The notes under the pieces were generated by a model that was not told the DNA's origin, ran no database searches, and saw nothing but the letters and a program-made list of their open reading frames with translations. Shown here piece by piece: positions 1-10,730 of a stretch of DNA of 64,000 nucleotides (position 1 is the first letter of the stretch; each line of letters starts with the position of its first letter). Source of the DNA: Polyporus tsugae (lineage: Eukaryota; Basidiomycota; Agaricomycetes; Polyporales; Polyporaceae); the NCBI GenBank assembly GCA_024305745.1, contig JAHRBS010000004.1, positions 2,790,001 through 2,854,000 on the forward strand, in the 5' to 3' direction. Position numbers and translations under genes: made by a program.

Positions 1-3000
1 CCTCGATTGTGTTGTCGATGATCAGCTTTACGGTCGTGACGGGCCGCGTCTGACCAAGTCGATGCTAGAGGGCAATGAGAAAAATATGGCGATGACCTGT
101 TGAAGCTCCACTCACAATACGGTCTACAGCTTGGTTCTCTACCGCGGGGTTCCTAGACGAACACTCGTCAATCACATAGCTAATAGCTGAAGCGGCATCG
201 AAACGCACCAATAAGGATCCATCAAGTAGACACGTTGGGCCGCGGTGAGGTTGAGGCCCACGCCACCCGCTTTCAAACTGACCAGAAGCACCTCGCACCC
301 AGGGTCGTGCTTCAGCGCCTCCATAGCTCGAGTACGTTCGTCACGTTTCATGGTCCCGTCAAGACGATCGTAACGAATGCTCGCAACTTCGAGGGCGTCC
401 TCCACCCTGATAATCTAGTCAGACGATGAAAGACAGTGTAAAGCGAAGCCGCTCACTTGTCAAGCATGCTCGTCCACTGGGAGCTGAAGCACCGCCACGT
501 CAATATGCATCGTCCCAGCAAAAACAGATGAACACGTACAACACGACCGTCTTCGTCACGCCATCGTCGATGCAGTTCCCCTGGCCATCTACCATCTGAA
601 CTTCGACTGAGTTCGGGTCGTAGTTCGCGGAGTACGGATTCGCCTTCGAGAACTGGATGAGGTCGCCCAGTAGCGCGCGAACCTTGGTCGACGGATGGAA
701 GTCCTCGAGGGCGATGCCCTTCTGCCGCTTCTCTTTCTTCACCGCTTTCTTCTTCGCGCCGGCGGAGGTGAAGCTGTCCAGAAAGGCACAGTCAAGACTG
801 AGTTGCACCGCGTCGTTTGGAAGGAGCGCTGTTTGGCAAATGGCACAAGCCCTCGGCGCGTCAGGTTGGACATTTGGCCACCCGGGGAAGGTCAATGTCC
901 GGAAACATTCGGCGCAGAAGAGATGTTGACAGCGCGTGAGAACGGGCTGGGGGGCCGTTGGACTGTTCTGGCGCGTGGAAGCTCGAGAAGTCGATGCCGA
1001 GGCCTTCGGCTTCCGTCCACGCTTCGCTGGGGCGGCGTTGACTTCAGCAAGGCCCTCGTTGGTCGTTTCCAGAGATGCGGAGAGTTCGCATTGGCACTCA
1101 ACGCACTGTGTCGTGCCAGCCTCCTTCAGCAGGGCGAAGATTATCGCCCCGCGCTGGAGGTCGATCCCTTCACGGGCGACTGTTGCGACAACGTCTTCGT
1201 ACGGTGTCAGGGCGTCGCCGGGAAGCCCGAGACCCTTGTTCTGCACAAGCTCGAAGTGGTCGCAGATCTGACGGAGGCGAAGAATCTTCTGGAGGATACC
1301 GACGTAGTTCTTCATGACCTCGTTCTTGTGTGAGAGCTCGTGGAACTCCGCCTTGGACTCGTTGAAGAATTGATCATAGATGGACTGCTCCTGTTGATCA
1401 AACTTCAGGTAGCGAAGTTCATCGGTGCGTGGGGGAAGAGAGAGGATCTTCTTGCCATCTTCAGCGCGTGACTCCTTCGTTCGACGCAAAGTGATGCACT
1501 TCATGATGGTCTGAAGGCGGGCGATACCAAGAGGCTGCGCGTACTTGACAGGCGTACCGATGAACTCGTTCCATGTATTCTTGTCATCGAAAGGCGTAAG
1601 ACGGAGGAACTTGATGAGTGCGAAGACGTCGTCAAGCTTGTTCTGCACCGGAGTGCCCGTGAGACACAAACGACGATCTGCAATGAGATCGCACGAGGCA
1701 CGGCAGCCGACGGTATTGGTCTCTTTGATGGAACTGTCGGTTGGAAAAACACTTGTTAGCGGTCTAACGTCACATAAGAGTGCATATACCCACTGTGCCT
1801 CATCAAGGACGACTCGGAACCAGTGTATGCTTTGTAACGGACTTGTCGCCTCGACTGAAGAACCAGCGGCTTTCTTCCGCTTCTTTGCCTTCTTGCCCTT
1901 AGACTTCGTGACGGGCTGGCCATATCCATCCACCTCGATGAAGCCCTCACTACTGACGCCGTCCACGTCTTCGTCATCTTCGTCATCCGCTGCCTCCAAA
2001 CTCTTCGTCTGCCTCGAGAACTCGGATGCGAGAGTAGCGTAGGTCGTGATGACAGCGTCGAAGTCCGCAAGGAACGTTGGCTCGAGACGACGGGCATTTC
2101 CATGGTAGACGTACACACGTAGAACAGGGCCATCGCGTATCCGTCCAAGCGAAGGTTTCTTCTCTTCTGCCTTGATGTCGAGCTGCGAGCCCGTAGGCGT
2201 CGATAGACCGGACGTCGACGGTTGACTAGCAGGTGGCGGAACGCCAGACTGTCCGCCACAGACGGTGACCTCCCCCCGCCAATGCTCCTTGAGTTGATCC
2301 TCCCAGTTCACCACCGTCGACAACGGACAGATGATCAGTGTGGCACGGCTCTTCATCTTGATCCTGCATACGCGCGTGTACTGAACTTCCATGCGGTCTT
2401 GCTCTCGAGCCATCTTCTTGTTCGCCTTCGATGACGACGACGAAGAAGCGTGAGGCTCGATAGATGGTGGCGGGATGCCCCACACGCTTCCTTGAAAATG
2501 AGAAGCTGTCAATGGGGTATCCGATGAGCGAGGGGGCGGTGTCGGCGGGGGTGTGAGCGGTGTCTCAGCGAACGCGCGGGCCGAACGGAAGGTTGCTGCA
2601 ATTAGCGAGAGACAAGTAATTGTTTTTCCCAGACCCATCTGTATAGACGATGTGAGCATGTGCATGCTCAATTCACAGTACAGGTTGCTGAAAATAGCAC
2701 GTACGTCATCAGCGAGAATAGCACCTTTTGCCTCAAAGGGCTTCGAGAGTTCTTCAGCCTGTGTAACGATGTTGATCCAAGAAGCCTGATGTGAGAGGGG
2801 GTTGAGCCTCTCTTGCCACAGAGACATCTGTCTCCGACTGACGCCTCCCAGCTCTTGTTCTCGCGCAAGCAAGAACGTCAAAGCCTTCAGCTGATGCGGA
2901 TACAATTTCGTGGCGACCTCCGGTGCTATATTCAGGCGCGGATGGTCAGTCAAGTCGAGCGCACGATACCCATCAACGACGCAAGTACGCACGAGAGTCT

Positions 3001-4351
3001 GCCTCATCGAGCTCGTCCCCACCCTTGAGGCTCTTGAATAGCTCGTCCACCTGACTGCGCTGCACTTCTACGCTCCGGCCGGAAACTGCGGGGACGCTCC
3101 ACCTGCTGAAAGTGTTCCCACCCGGACCCATATAACCCGGACGATTAGGGACCGGGCCGCCTCGGGAATGACCGCCAGGTGGAGGATTATGCGGGTTAAA
3201 GTAGTAGCCAGAAGACGCATGCTGAATATCGCAGGGAAGCGTGGGGTGGTCTAGGTACAAGCCATTCGAGTGAAGATACTGGGAGACTACAGGGATGTTG
3301 CCCTTGGGTGTGAAGACTAGCATTTGCATTTGCAGTATAGGTAACTACAGCGCGTAAGTTCATGCACGGAATATTGCGGATGTGTGCTCACCGTGCGATT
3401 CCCTCTGCGAATCTTCGCATCTAGTCGGATGAGGCCTTTGCCTAGCATCGGTCCCAGGTGGGTGGCAATCTTCTGCTCCACCACGGAGAAGGTCTCTCCC
3501 GGTATGATCTCTCCATTCAACCCCTTGACCGACGGTGGCCGGATGTTGATGGTTTCCGATTGCCCAATGGGTTTGTTCTCAACGTGTTCGTACTGCAACC
3601 GAACGGGTGCCCATTCATAATCTTGGGAACCGTAGTCTGGTGGGTTCAGGTACGGAATAGGATAGAGAACGAGGGCGGTCGCAGGAAGGACCCCGATACA
3701 GACCGGAGTTTTCGGAGGAAGGTCCATAGGCAAGTTTCCGAGAGTTGGTTGGAGCTGGGGCGGAGGTAGGGGCTGTGGTGGTGGATGAGGCGGTCGGGAA
3801 CCTGGCGGCGGGGAAGGGGAACCTGTGAGGTCAATCACTTGACGCGCTGCCGCCTGAGAGGTGTATGGTGAACCACCGTTTGGCCCTAACTGTGAGGGAG
3901 GTGGTTGCTCCAGAGGATTGACTAGAGATACAGCCTGATTGCTGGGCTGAAAGAAAGCGGAGGAATTGGAGGGACCCTGAAACGGCGCGCGAAGCGCGTT
4001 CACGGAGTTGTTCTCGTAGTTGTCGCGGTAATATGATGAAGAGGGGGACAGCTGTGGTGTTCGGGAGCCAGATGGCGCGTTCTGTACGCTGTGGGGGGCG
4101 AGGCTTGAATGGGACATGGCCGGGGAGAGTCCTGAGGAAGACTGGCGACTATATGCGGAGAAAGGTGCGTCTGGAGGGTTTGAACAGCCCGCGTTGAAGG
4201 ACCTGGAAAGAGTGCATTGTCGTTTGGGCATCCGCTCTGCCACATGGATATCGTCGTCGTCGTCTTCGAGAGTGAGATCGATGGGATTGGCCTGTGCATA
4301 TGCCCGCGCTGCATACGTCGCGGTTGTGCTTGAACTGGACTGGGAGGACAT
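1..4351 (-). CDS. SNF2-family ATPase with RING finger (Rad5/HLTF/Uls1-like), 3' end outside window
   Basis: DNA-dependent ATPase and probable ubiquitin ligase acting on chromatin or stalled forks. Helicase motif I (GLGKT) follows the intron at 2639-2704, and the DEAH box is completed across the intron at 1734-1793. A C3HC4 RING (CVECQ, CQHLFCAEC, CAICQ) lies near 790-1110, between the SNF2_N and Helicase_C halves, as in Rad5, Rad16 and HLTF. The C-terminal half carries the HRLGQTRPV motif in the last exon (1-64). Other introns: 3345-3391, 2926-2992, 484-539, 407-456, 153-208, 65-115. The N-terminus is Ser/Pro-rich with two IDLT patches (NPIDLTLEDDDDD, QVIDLTGS) that look like SUMO-interacting motifs. 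I chose the ATG at 4351 because upstream in-frame starts are not ATG. A HIRAN domain is not obvious, so Rad5/HLTF and Uls1 cannot be separated. Confidence 0.93.
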
Positions 4352-5826
4352 CTGAAGAAGGCAACCAGGAGAAGAGAGTGGTTGGAGGCGACGAGAGGAC
4401 GAGGAAAAGAAAGGTTGGGGCACCGTGGTGGAAACCCGGCGGCGGCGCGAGATTGTTGCGGACGGGGCAGGAAGGACGGAAGAAGGGGCAGGAGTGGCCT
4501 ATAGCCTTAGGTCGTACATAAGCCCCCTTACTCACTTCCTTGCTCTCGCTTACGTGCGAAGCTTGCCATCTTTGGTCGGCATTGCGCGCACGTGATTCAG
4601 ATACCTCCTCCGTAAAGCCACACGCGAGTTTGCTTCGACATCCTACAGTACATCCTACGAAGTATCCACCTCAGCCCCTGCATGCACTGCACCGATATCC
4701 TCACCGTGCCATCTATCCCAGCCTGCATACTTGCCACCACCTCCCGTCGGTGCGCAGTCACCCATTCGCTTTATGCCATTTATATCGTCTCCGCGGCCTC
4801 CGATCCTTCCCGCTTACCAATGCTGCATGTGGGTGCTTACACTGCCATCCGGTCAATCGCCTTCAAATTCCCAGCAACTTCAAGTCTCATCCGCAAGAAC
4901 TCGCCACAACACGCAACCAAGCACAATTTCATCCTCCGTCGCAGAGCGTAGCAGTCCGGATCCGTCCACCTGCCTGCATCCCGATCGGTAGCAGGCGGAC
5001 CACAGTCATATGGACTCAATGGCACTCACCCTTTGTCACATCCCGATATCCGTCAAAACGCTCATGCTGTACGTTCACTCGACGGACTGTGTCAAGCTGT
5101 CGTCAGTTGCTGGGATTCGTCCCTGATATCATCCTCAGTTCGGACGGTATCCCGATATCTCGTCCTTCAAACTCCATGGCCCTTACTGGGTGCACCTCGG
5201 TGACTTGCGCCGTTTTCACGTGCAAGAGCTCCATTGAGTTCATTTTGCCTACGCGCCATGTCTGGAATACATACCCTAGGTCCTTGAATTAAAGCGTTGC
5301 CACAACCAGAGCGGAAGAGAATTTTGCAAGTTGTGAGTTCGGTCTGTGGCACTGCAGTCCGGATCCGACTCATGGCTATCCATCTTACCGCCCTGCTGTT
5401 AGGAATATTGCTCGCCCTCATAGAATAGAAGCGGATATCTTCTTCCAGTCGTTTCCATCTCCGCAGCTTCACTCAGCGGCAGCGCATCTCCGCAAACTTG
5501 GATGGACGCGGCCGGCAACAGGAGACCCTCGTATACTGTGCCTGTCGTCCGCTATCAAAGCAGAACGCTCAACATTGGTTGGTATCGTTAAAGCAAACGA
5601 TGCACAGCGCGAACGCTATAGAAATGCCTGCTTCCTCCAACCGTTTTGCTGGTGCTTCAATGCGAATGCATCTATCATTGCAGAAGGGGATGGACGCCTA
5701 TATAGGTCACAGAGCTCCGTGTTGGTACTCGCGGTAACGGCTGGCATTTAAAATTACATAGGGGTTATCGCGCTACCATGTGACTCCTCTCCGGTCACCA
5801 TTGTTAACTCCGTTAATCAGGGAATG
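4352..5826. other. Gene-poor stretch; possible degenerate Pro/Ser-rich coding relic
   Basis: Between the helicase start and the TIR element I find no convincing gene. From about 4625 to 5160 two forward frames alternate in protein-like composition, for example PPPPVGAQSPIRFMPFISSP near 4731 and SQQLQVSSARTRHN near 4880, but each is cut by stops. That pattern could be a frameshifted pseudogene or simply C-rich sequence. A 250-codon open frame at 4540-5292 has no recognisable domain. A CACGTG palindrome followed by ATTC sits at 4589-4598. No RNA gene is visible. Confidence 0.3.
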
Positions 5827-5855
5827 TAAGATTGGCCTTGCGCACAAGGTGGGGC
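5827..5855 (+). repeat. Left terminal inverted repeat
   Basis: 29 bp, starting TAAGATTGGCC and ending GGTGGGGC; identical to the reverse complement of 7056-7084. Confidence 0.85.
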
Positions 5856-5955
5856 ATCACGTGATTCAAACCTGTCACGCTCCGTCACTTTTGGCGGGGG
5901 CAAAACACCAAAAAACTATAGGCTCAACGAAGGGGCTCTTATTTAAAAATGTGTG

Positions 5956-5998
5956 ACCGTAACTCTGTGAAGACGTTACCGATCTATAGAGTTACGGT
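5956..5998. repeat. Perfect inverted repeat inside the TIR element (11-bp stems)
   Basis: ACCGTAACTCT at 5956-5966 pairs with AGAGTTACGGT at 5988-5998 across a 21-nt loop. It lies about 120 bp inside the left TIR and just upstream of the element's open frame. It could be a protein-binding site or a transcript hairpin; its function is unknown. Confidence 0.6.
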
Positions 5999-6093
5999 TT
6001 TCGATTTTGGGATTTGTCCCGCGTACGAGAGGAGATACAAAAGTTCTGTCGGCCATTGTGGACAGGCGTCTGTACAAGTCCCAACTGGGTGCC

Positions 6094-6366
6094 ATGCACA
6101 GACGCCCGCGACATCTCTTTTGCAAACAACAATATCTAACTCCGCAGGAAAAGAAACCGATCGCTCCACCTGGACAGTTGCTCCGCCGCCGTTTCGACCC
6201 GCCGGTTCTACACTCGCTCGCATCGTTTTGTGGACGCATACCATTGTGGTTTAAACATTTAACCGGGAAGCAGGCGGCATGGGCTGCAAAGAAGTACCAC
6301 AGCCATTGGGTGCTTCCCAATGACATCCTGGCGGAGCTCGATCGCGAGGGCATCACACCTACCTAA
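6094..6366 (+). CDS. Hypothetical ORF inside the TIR element
   Basis: The frame is open from 5971 to the stop at 6364-6366. The first ATG is at 6094, giving 90 codons, so upstream codons may belong to a spliced exon or to nothing. The product is basic and protein-like (for example LLRRRFDPP, LWFKHLTGKQAAWAAKKYH, LPNDILAELDREG) and does not resemble a transposase I know. It could be a captured gene fragment, a cargo gene or a chance frame. No start context or splice signal settles this. Confidence 0.3.
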   Translation: MHRRPRHLFCKQQYLTPQEKKPIAPPGQLLRRRFDPPVLHSLASFCGRIPLWFKHLTGKQAAWAAKKYHSHWVLPNDILAELDREGITPT

Positions 6367-7055
6367 ACATATGCTATACTATCCCTTTCATTTATTCACA
6401 TCGGGTCGAAACAGCGGCGGACCTAGCGTATACAGGACACTTCTTTGGCATTTGCCATAGTCATATTCGTCTCCCCTCGTCATTACTCTAATCTCCCGCG
6501 ACTCGGGCAGGGCGAAGGAGGATGGCATTGGGGCGCGCTAAGAACTGCGCGGACGGCGCCAACCGACTCGTGTCGCTACCGCTCTCTCGCACGACCGGGA
6601 GGGGCCGAGCTCAAGCCAGCGGAGGCGAACTAGCTATAGTACATGCATATGCGTTAATATATAAATACGTAGTATGAAGAATTGATGCTAGAGAAAAGGA
6701 AAAACGAGGGAACGAGCAAGCGAGTGCACAAATCTATGTAAGAGAAGGGGATTGCGGAAGGGCGGTTGTGAAAAGAAGCGAGATACTCGAAATCCGGAGA
6801 CTTTCGAGCACGCGGGTGAGGAAGGAGGAGAGAGAGAGACGCGGGAGACGCAAATATAGTACATGAATGAGCAGACAAAGCACAATCATCCGCGACGCGA
6901 CGCGACGTGCACCGCGCATGCCAATCGTGCGAGTCGCGCTGCTTAGACCCCGGATAATATTCATTATCCGAAACACCTACATACTCTTAATACACATTAC
7001 TGATCATTATTTCGGTCAGACGCTCAATTCACGTGCTCGGTCACAGATGTCACAA

Positions 7056-7084
7056 GCCCCACCTTGTGCGCAAGGCCAATCTTA
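7056..7084 (-). repeat. Right terminal inverted repeat
   Basis: 29 bp, exact inverted copy of 5827-5855. Similarity ends immediately inside the TIR apart from a shared CACGTGA core, so this is a discrete TIR and not a long palindrome. Confidence 0.85.
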
Positions 7085-9382
7085 AGTTGAGCCATCCCGC
7101 AACGAAGAGCAAGGAGCTTCGAACGGTGCGGATTACACATTCGGGTGTTCTATCCTTTGTATAGCCTGAGCACATGAAATCTTCCAGACGCCACCTGGAT
7201 CATCGCGCTCGACCGCAGCACCACGACATAGACCCGCTTCCGCAGAGGCCGTGGAGTTGACATCCGCTTCTCTTGACAGTGCATCCGAATTGCACGGGTT
7301 GTGGAGATTTTGACGCACGAAAACTCCCGCATTGCTTGCGCATGGACAAGTCGGAATCGGAGTATCGTACCACGCGTTAAAAGGCCATCGACAGCATGTC
7401 TCCGACCATCAGACTTCCCTGTTGTCATAAGTCGTGTACAATGTGCCGGTACATCGTGCTGCAGATGTTAGCAGATACTCGCACTCAGCAGCACTCAGCA
7501 ACACGGACGAGCTTCGTCAACCCAAGGTTGCATTGGTCATCGGACCTCACAGTCGAAGAAAACTAGAGAGCTTGTCTGCGGTGTACCGTACGTAGCGATG
7601 CAGCGGTCAGCATCCACCGTAGTTCGTAAGTCCACATATCCAGACCAGGTCGGATATAGTACTTACATCACCTTTACCTCTCACGATCTGTTCTTTGGCA
7701 GGTGCCAATGGGATTGCAGAGCGACGGCCACCACTAGTACTCGAATTCGGAGTCGTCCGGGGTAGCAAGTAGCCCCACAAAATACTTCGAGCGGGCATCT
7801 TGTTGAGTACATGCAGAGATCAGTCGCGGCGCCGCTGACGGTCTTCAACTATCCTATACTATCGGCCCCGGGATCATTGAAGACGGAAGAAACATGGCTG
7901 ACAAGGACTGCCCCGGGCCCGCAGCTGCCATCCGGCCGGTGAAGATATCAGTGACTGGCTACTAATTCTATTGTTTACGTTTCCTATCACCTCGGAATAA
8001 GTACGCCCCGTCTCTGAGACGCCTCGCAACCAGCAAGACCCGGCAGATATGATGTCGCCGAAAGTGCGTCCGAAACTCTTTACCAAGTCCAAGCCGGCTA
8101 AGTACTAAGCGAACCAGGAACCTCGACGTAGTCCGTCGAGCAACTGGGCTTTAGTCATACACAAAAGATCATCGGGTCTGTCCGATATAGTATGCAAGCT
8201 CGATATAATAAGCTGTACTCACGTCGGGCGGATGTCTGCGTCTAAGTCGACCTTAAAAACCGGATTCTCTTCGGCATTGCGGCATACTTGGAACGACAAG
8301 CCTCTTATGCCACCGATACGTCTCGTTCTGACATATAGTATGGAGCAAACACTTGAAGCAGCGTCGGAAGAACAAGCGTGTAAGTATAGCCTGATCGGCG
8401 GGATGTCCAAAGGCTCGTGTTCAAAAGTTGTTCCACTCCAGGACGGCATCGACATCTCGTCATTTGTTGGTCCGCGATAGTACGTCCCTCGGTGCCATGG
8501 ACAACTTCACGGTGTTCGAAGGAAACGTGAGTCATGGATATCTAAACCCACACCGTGAATTGCGAACTTTGCGACATTACTATATATATTAGTGGATTCC
8601 CTAGTCTAAAGTAATGATCATGGACCTCCAGCACTTTGCTGTAGCACAACTTAAGCATAAGTAGAATCCACTCCTGAAGGGATGTGTATTGTCGTCCGTG
8701 GCCAACTAGAATAGTTCAGCACATACATTGGGAACGAGGGTCCAATCTAATGGGGGGATACCGTACAGAAAGACAAACAGGATAGGAATGTTAGGGAGGG
8801 TGAAAGGAATCGACGCACGCACTTCTGAAGTAGCAGGAGGGGAGTGTGCTTTCGCGTATTCGACACGAAACGATCGAACGCAGTCCAAAAAGGAGAGCAT
8901 ATGGAACTAGCACGTACGTACTCGTAACCAAAACAAGGAGTGCTACATCCGCGAACAGAAGAACGAAACGAGACGCCAACACACTCCAACGGAACGATGA
9001 GCGAACTGCATGAATTACCTGTCATATGCGATTACTTCGTCCCATGTAAGCTAGCACACGCCAGTACTGGCTGTAAAGTAGGTTGTGCATCCGGATAACT
9101 GTACAGACAGCACAGATTGAGGTCGATGTGGTTGCGATTGGTCTCGACATGGGAATCACCAGCGTGCTCAAAACTGGAGGCTTGACAGTCTGAAGAGCTC
9201 TGAGATTGAGCACGACACGATTCCGAATGTCGAGCCCAATCACAACCACGCCAAACTCGATCTGATTGAGCAAGATTGCACAGGCAGACAGTAATCGCGG
9301 AGAGAGACTTCGTTGCATGCCCGACATCAGACACCTGCCACGACATTCATGAATCCAGAATCAATGTTTGGAAGGTGACTGT
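7085..9382. other. About 2.3 kb without a supportable gene
   Basis: Open frames here are short (102 codons or fewer), overlap on both strands and show no family motif. The stretch is notable for repeated TATAGTA heptamers (7655, 8186, 8334, and 8578 on the opposite strand). Protein-like scraps on the minus strand (for example GGRRSAIPLAPAKEQI near 7700, and a frame at 9022-9327) may be decayed exons. I see nothing certain. Confidence 0.35.
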
Positions 9383-10641
9383 TTACTTACGGGGTGCCCA
9401 TCCCATCGCGTAGTATGCTTGGCGAGCTGCTTCTTCCTTGGCGAGCTGCTTGCTTGACCCAGTCCCCACGCCTTTCTCCATCCCGTTGACTGCGAATGAA
9501 GAGGCGTTAGCAGTCGTATTGGGAAAGCCACATGTACGTACCGAGACATTGAACGGTCCATCGCCCAGCATGAGCCGGACCAATGAATGCGGCGGGGTAC
9601 TGTACTTCCAGACGGCGCTGCTGCGCGGTCTGATTGAACAGCGGGAGAAACGCAGACTGAGGTTGCCCGGGAGCAAGAGGATTGGGTGGAAGCGGGGGAG
9701 CCGGCATGGGAGGTTGCGGAGGTGCCATGGGTTGTTGCATGTGAGAAAACTGAGGATACGTCTGAGGGTACGCGGGCTGGGGAGGTGGAAACGGGGCTGG
9801 ATTATGAAAAAATGGCATCTGTTGTTGTTGGTTGGCCCTGAATCTCTTTGGATCAGGCTCTGCATGCTGCCCTTGTTGAGCCGGCGGGGCCGCGTTAGGA
9901 TCAACAAGGGCAGCTATCCAGTCGAGGACAGCCCGATATCCACCTCCGACAAAGACTGCTCCGACGTACGCGTCCATGAGATAGCGAGTCTCCTGTGGGT
10001 CTATGAGAACTGTTGACCGCTTTGAACAAACACGGAGACGCACCTCTGGTGTCCTGATGTCAATGTCCTTCGCATGCCGCACCTTCTCCCGCCACTTGTA
10101 CCCTTCCACCCACTTTTCCACCAGCTCCGGCAGTTTCTTGACGTCAGACTACCGTCGCCCTGGTGAGGAACGAAGACAGAGATAGAATATAGAGGAATCA
10201 TACCTCAAGAGTGTCCGCCGTCAACATCGGCCGCTTGTCGAAGAGGATGTGCGTATATGCAGCATCCAACGCCTTGCCTCCGATGATCGCGAGCCTCTTG
10301 CCATCACCGTAAGGAGAGTCTGAATTAAGCGGCATGCCGGTGAAACGAATCGAGGCATGCACGAAGATTTCGAGCATTGCCTCGCCATCAATTTGAGGAG
10401 CGGGAGGAAGGTCAGAATCCATGATAGATGTAGGTAGTGAGGGCGAACGAGAGCGCTTCAAAGTTGGGACGGGACTATGAGGCTTGGAGGACGGAGGGGG
10501 AGGGGGACACGTGCCGGAATCTAGAGAAGTTATAAGCCTTCCAGATACCGCAGCACGGGGCGCGGGCAGAACATGCGAGCCTGCAAGAATTGTGGGTGCT
10601 GCGGTAATAGCGGCAATGGCGAAACCTTCGGGCGCCGGCAT
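9383..10641 (-). CDS. RNase III-fold plus dsRNA-binding protein with degenerate catalytic site
   Basis: The N-terminal half reads like an RNase III domain: FVHASIRFTG, then KRLAIIGGKALDAAYTHILF, then ETRYLMDAYVGAVFVGGG. The C-terminal exon gives a dsRBD-type helix (GSSKQLAKEEAARQAYYAMGW). In active RNase III the first motif is RLEFLGDA and the second DxxEAxIGA. Here the Glu and Asp of the first become Ala and Gly/Lys, and the second reads YLMD, so the metal ligands appear lost. A Pro/Gln-rich linker (9590-9880) separates the domains. A 51-nt intron is needed before ETRYLMD, and others lie near 10142-10203 and just before VNGMEKG. The start is the ATG at 10641. It may be a dsRNA-binding pseudoenzyme or an mL44-like ribosomal protein. 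Confidence 0.78.
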
Positions 10642-10707
10642 TTGGAATTTGGATGTGGAGCTCACTGGAGAGGGCGAACAGATGGATGACGGGTGACGGG
10701 AAAGAGA

Positions 10708-10730
10708 GGGAGAGAGAGAGAGAGAGAGAC
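10708..10730. repeat. (AG)n microsatellite
   Basis: About ten AG units at 10708-10730, upstream of the RNase III-like gene and probably within its 5' leader. Confidence 0.8.

Larger units (their letters stand above)
5827..7084. mobile_element. TIR element, about 1.25 kb, TA target duplication, no recognisable transposase
   Basis: A 29-bp perfect inverted repeat bounds this interval: 5827-5855 is the exact reverse complement of 7056-7084. The outermost two bases on both sides are TA, so the element reads TA-AGATTGGCC...GGCCAATCT-TA, as expected for a Tc1/mariner-like insertion with TA duplication (core 5829-7082). The TIR contains an internal palindrome, CCTTGCGCACAAGG. A CACGTGATTC/CACGTGAATT motif lies just inside each end (5858-5867, and 7024-7033 on the opposite strand). 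The interior holds an 11-bp-stem inverted repeat (5956-5998) and one open frame, but no DDE transposase motif. It may be a non-autonomous element carrying unrelated sequence. Confidence 0.72.

Noticed and set aside
4540..5292. 250-codon forward frame rich in His, Pro and Arg
   Set aside because: No domain, unusual composition, and neighbouring frames look equally protein-like; kept only as a possible relic.
9022..9327. 102-codon minus-strand frame beyond the dsRBD stop
   Set aside because: Considered as a last exon after a GTAAGT donor at the end of the dsRBD gene, but the TAA directly after APRK is simpler and no domain appears.
9438..10016. 192-codon forward frame
   Set aside because: Antisense to the dsRBD gene; it has no motif.
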